Shown here: piece after piece, positions 62,259-64,000 of the stretch
Numbering within the stretch: position 1 is the first letter of the stretch
How the letters are laid out: each line of letters starts with the position of its first letter
NCBI GenBank assembly: GCA_016873635.1
Contig: VGWJ01000003.1
Location: forward strand, 1-64,000
Source: Lentisphaerota bacterium
GTDB taxonomy: Bacteria > Verrucomicrobiota > Kiritimatiellia > UBA8416 > VGWJ01
Length of the DNA: 64,000 bases
Direction of reading: 5' to 3'
Translations under genes and position numbers: made by a program
Notes under the pieces: model-generated
What the model saw: only the letters and a program-made list of their open reading frames with translations
What the model was told of the DNA's origin: nothing
Databases searched by the model: none

Positions 62259-64000
62259 GTGTCCGCCGCGGAAGAAACCGCGATTTCGGGTGTCGAGCCG
62301 ATCGAATGGCTCCTTTCGCTGCCTCCCGCCTGCGCGCGGCAGTTGGCCGCGATCGCGCCGGACCGCGCCCGATCCCTTTTCGCGGCTTCCGACCCGCCGG
62401 GCCGCCAGCTCGGTTCGGGCGGCGGCACGGCGCACCTCCTCCGGCAGGCCTGGCAGGCCGCCGCGGCCGGCCGCGGCGGCTTCGGGCAGTGGCTGCGGGC
62501 GTCGCGCAAGCTGCTGATCCACGGCAGCGGCGAAAGCCGCCGCCTTCCGGCCTACGCGGCGGCGGGCAAGCCGTTGATACCGATCCCCCCCGTTTCGTCC
62601 ATCGGCGGACAGCGGCCCGACCAGATCCTGCTGGACATGTTGTGCCGCAGCTACGCCCCCCTGCTCTGGCACGCCCCGGATCACTACCGGACCATGATCG
62701 CATGCGGCGATTCGATGGTGCGGGCCGAAGGGCCGCTGCCCCTCTACCCGCGCGCCGACGTCCTGATCGTGGGCCTGGCGGCACCGCCGGAGGAAGCCGA
62801 ACACCACGGCGTCATGATCTGCGCGGAGTCCGAGCCGTGGCGTCTGCAGTCTTTCCTCCAGAAACCTCCGGCCGACAGCCTTCTCCAACTCGCCGCCAAC
62901 CGCCCCTTCTACCTGGACACCGGCGTCTGGCTGCTCTCCGAACGCGCCGTGATGGCGCTGATGGGCAAGTGCGGCTGGAACGACGGGCAGGAAGACTTCG
63001 AAGGCGGCGCCGCGCGGGAATACGACCTGTACGGCCGCTTCGGCCCCCTGCTGGGCGAAAGCCCGCGGGAACGCGACCCCGAGATCGGCCGCCTCACGTC
63101 TGCCGTGCTTCCGCTGGACGACGCGCGGTTCTACCACTTCGGCACCAACCGCAGCCTGCTGGCGTCGGTCCGCCAACTGCAGCATCCTTCGTCCAGGCAG
63201 CGTTCGTTCGGCCACGCCTCCATGAGCGCGCCGGTGGCGCCGGTCGTGCAGCACGCGCAGGTCGACTGCCCGCTGGGACCGGACCAGCGCGACATCTGGA
63301 TCGAGAACGCGCGCATCCCCGCGGGCTGGCGCCTGGCCCGGCGGCACGTGCTGACGAACGTGCCCCCGAACGAATGGTCCCTGGAACTGGAGTCCGGCGT
63401 CTGCCTGGACTTCGCGCCCGTGAACGGCGGCGGCACGTGCGTGCGTTTCTACGGGTTCGACGACGCGCTGCGGGGTCCGCTCGGCGACGGGAACACGCGC
63501 TGGCTGGGACGCCCGGCCCCGGCCTGGTTTGCGGCCCGCGGAATCAGCCCCCCGGAGGCGGGCTGTGCGGAGGATGCCGACATCTTCGACGCGCGCCTGT
63601 TTCCCGTCCTGGCGCCCGCCGATCTTGCGGGGGATTTCGTGGCGTGGCTGTGCGCCGCGTCTCCGCCGCGGCGCGACGACTTCCGCCGCCTGTGGAACGC
63701 GGCGCGCCGCCTTTCCGCGCGCGAGCTGCTGCACGGCGCGGACTGCGTGGCCATGGCCGCGCAGCGCCGGGATCACCTGCGGCGCGCGCTGCGCGGCCTT
63801 GACGGGCCGGCCTGGCTGGAGTCCTGCGCGCGGCTGGACCTGGCCGCGACGGCGGGAGTCCTCCAGGCGGAGAACCTGCAGCCCCCCGCGCTTCCCGCGG
63901 GGAACGCGCCGGCGACGCTGGCGTCGGTCCACGACCGCATGTGCCGGGCGGCGCTGCTGCGCCGCGGAGACGCGAAGGCGGCGGAAGCCGGCGAAGCCTC
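62259..64000 (+). CDS. fkp: Fkp-type fucokinase/fucose-1-phosphate guanylyltransferase (partial)
   Basis: Starts at GTG 62259, with CAGGGAG nine bases upstream, and continues past the right edge (at least 580 residues). The first ~350 residues match the guanylyltransferase half of Bacteroides-type Fkp: a pyrophosphorylase loop GSGGGTAHLL, RKLLIHGSGESRRLPAYA, DSMVRAEGPLPLYPRADVL and FYLDTGVWLLSERAV. The later part (CPLGPDQRDIWIENARIPAG, CVRFYGFDDAL) precedes the GHMP kinase half, which lies outside the window. It would make GDP-L-fucose by salvage for surface glycans. The guanylyltransferase call is solid; kinase activity cannot be seen. Confidence 0.88.
   Translation, partial: MSAAEETAISGVEPIEWLLSLPPACARQLAAIAPDRARSLFAASDPPGRQLGSGGGTAHLLRQAWQAAAAGRGGFGQWLRASRKLLIHGSGESRRLPAYAAAGKPLIPIPPVSSIGGQRPDQILLDMLCRSYAPLLWHAPDHYRTMIACGDSMVRAEGPLPLYPRADVLIVGLAAPPEEAEHHGVMICAESEPWRLQSFLQKPPADSLLQLAANRPFYLDTGVWLLSERAVMALMGKCGWNDGQEDFEGGAAREYDLYGRFGPLLGESPRERDPEIGRLTSAVLPLDDARFYHFGTNRSLLASVRQLQHPSSRQRSFGHASMSAPVAPVVQHAQVDCPLGPDQRDIWIENARIPAGWRLARRHVLTNVPPNEWSLELESGVCLDFAPVNGGGTCVRFYGFDDALRGPLGDGNTRWLGRPAPAWFAARGISPPEAGCAEDADIFDARLFPVLAPADLAGDFVAWLCAASPPRRDDFRRLWNAARRLSARELLHGADCVAMAAQRRDHLRRALRGLDGPAWLESCARLDLAATAGVLQAENLQPPALPAGNAPATLASVHDRMCRAALLRRGDAKAAEAGEA

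Overview
The window is about 64 kb of very GC-rich, densely coding bacterial DNA, with most spacers under 150 bp. Gene content points to an envelope-rich Gram-negative bacterium: an MlaEFD-type lipid ABC system, a predicted outer-membrane barrel, several lipoproteins, and an exosortase fused to a large TPR region. A partial Fkp-type L-fucokinase/GDP-fucose pyrophosphorylase, a flavodiiron-type protein and toroid (squalene-cyclase-like) domains of a kind I associate with Planctomycetes and Verrucomicrobia fit the PVC superphylum, possibly Kiritimatiellota or a relative. That placement is inference; no rRNA or tRNA gene is visible to settle it.

Layout. 1-1.9 kb: an ECF sigma factor with a membrane anti-sigma factor fused to a toroid domain (cut by the window edge), next to an orphan, 5'-truncated toroid fragment on the other strand. 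1.9-9.1 kb: a large membrane protein, a flippase-like/beta-propeller fusion, a polysaccharide pyruvyl transferase and two tandem paralogous lipoproteins. 9.3-13.8 kb: sat-cysC (PAPS synthesis), pgpA with a GT2 glycosyltransferase, and a ferredoxin-type aldo/keto reductase. 13.8-22.3 kb: the transcription/translation cluster nusA-infB-rbfA-truB-ribF-rpsO-pnp, with a promoter and an attenuator-like hairpin ahead of nusA. 22.3-28.4 kb: an ABC exporter (permease, ATPase, permease) with a TPR-like partner, then an ApbE lipoprotein. 28.4-31.9 kb: a small membrane protein, rlmN, a scar holding a tyrosine-recombinase fragment and a 44-bp repeat, then guaB.

32-38.8 kb (minus strand): argF-pyrB-(aromatic-repeat protein)-mlaE-mlaF-mlaD, preceded by a ThuA-like gene. 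39-41.1 kb: a flavodiiron-type protein and a ketopantoate reductase-like protein, followed by a second, inverted copy of the 44-bp repeat. 51.7-41.4 kb (minus strand): a long co-directional run of pyrE, a GT-C glycosyltransferase-like protein, an outer-membrane barrel, the exosortase-TPR fusion, a CDP-alcohol phosphatidyltransferase and a PabB-PabC fusion. 51.8-57 kb: a LarA-like racemase, a TPR lipid/secretory protein, a gene remnant, a CPA2 antiporter carrying a C-terminal EIIA domain with a truncated EIIA gene upstream, and a 170-bp inverted-repeat element. 57.2-64 kb: a glutaminyl cyclase-like lipoprotein, a divergent sigma-70 factor, nadD-rsfS, a second ECF sigma/anti-sigma pair, a membrane metalloprotease and the start of an fkp gene.

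Three themes stand out. First, there is strong investment in extracytoplasmic signalling, with three sigma factors and two membrane anti-sigma factors. Second, there are many domain fusions (anti-sigma-toroid, flippase-propeller, exosortase-TPR, PabB-PabC, antiporter-EIIA). Third, there are small repeat scars (30.0, 41.2, 54.2 and 57.0 kb). The exosortase-TPR fusion in its barrel/glycosyltransferase cluster is the best candidate for an undescribed surface-protein processing system.
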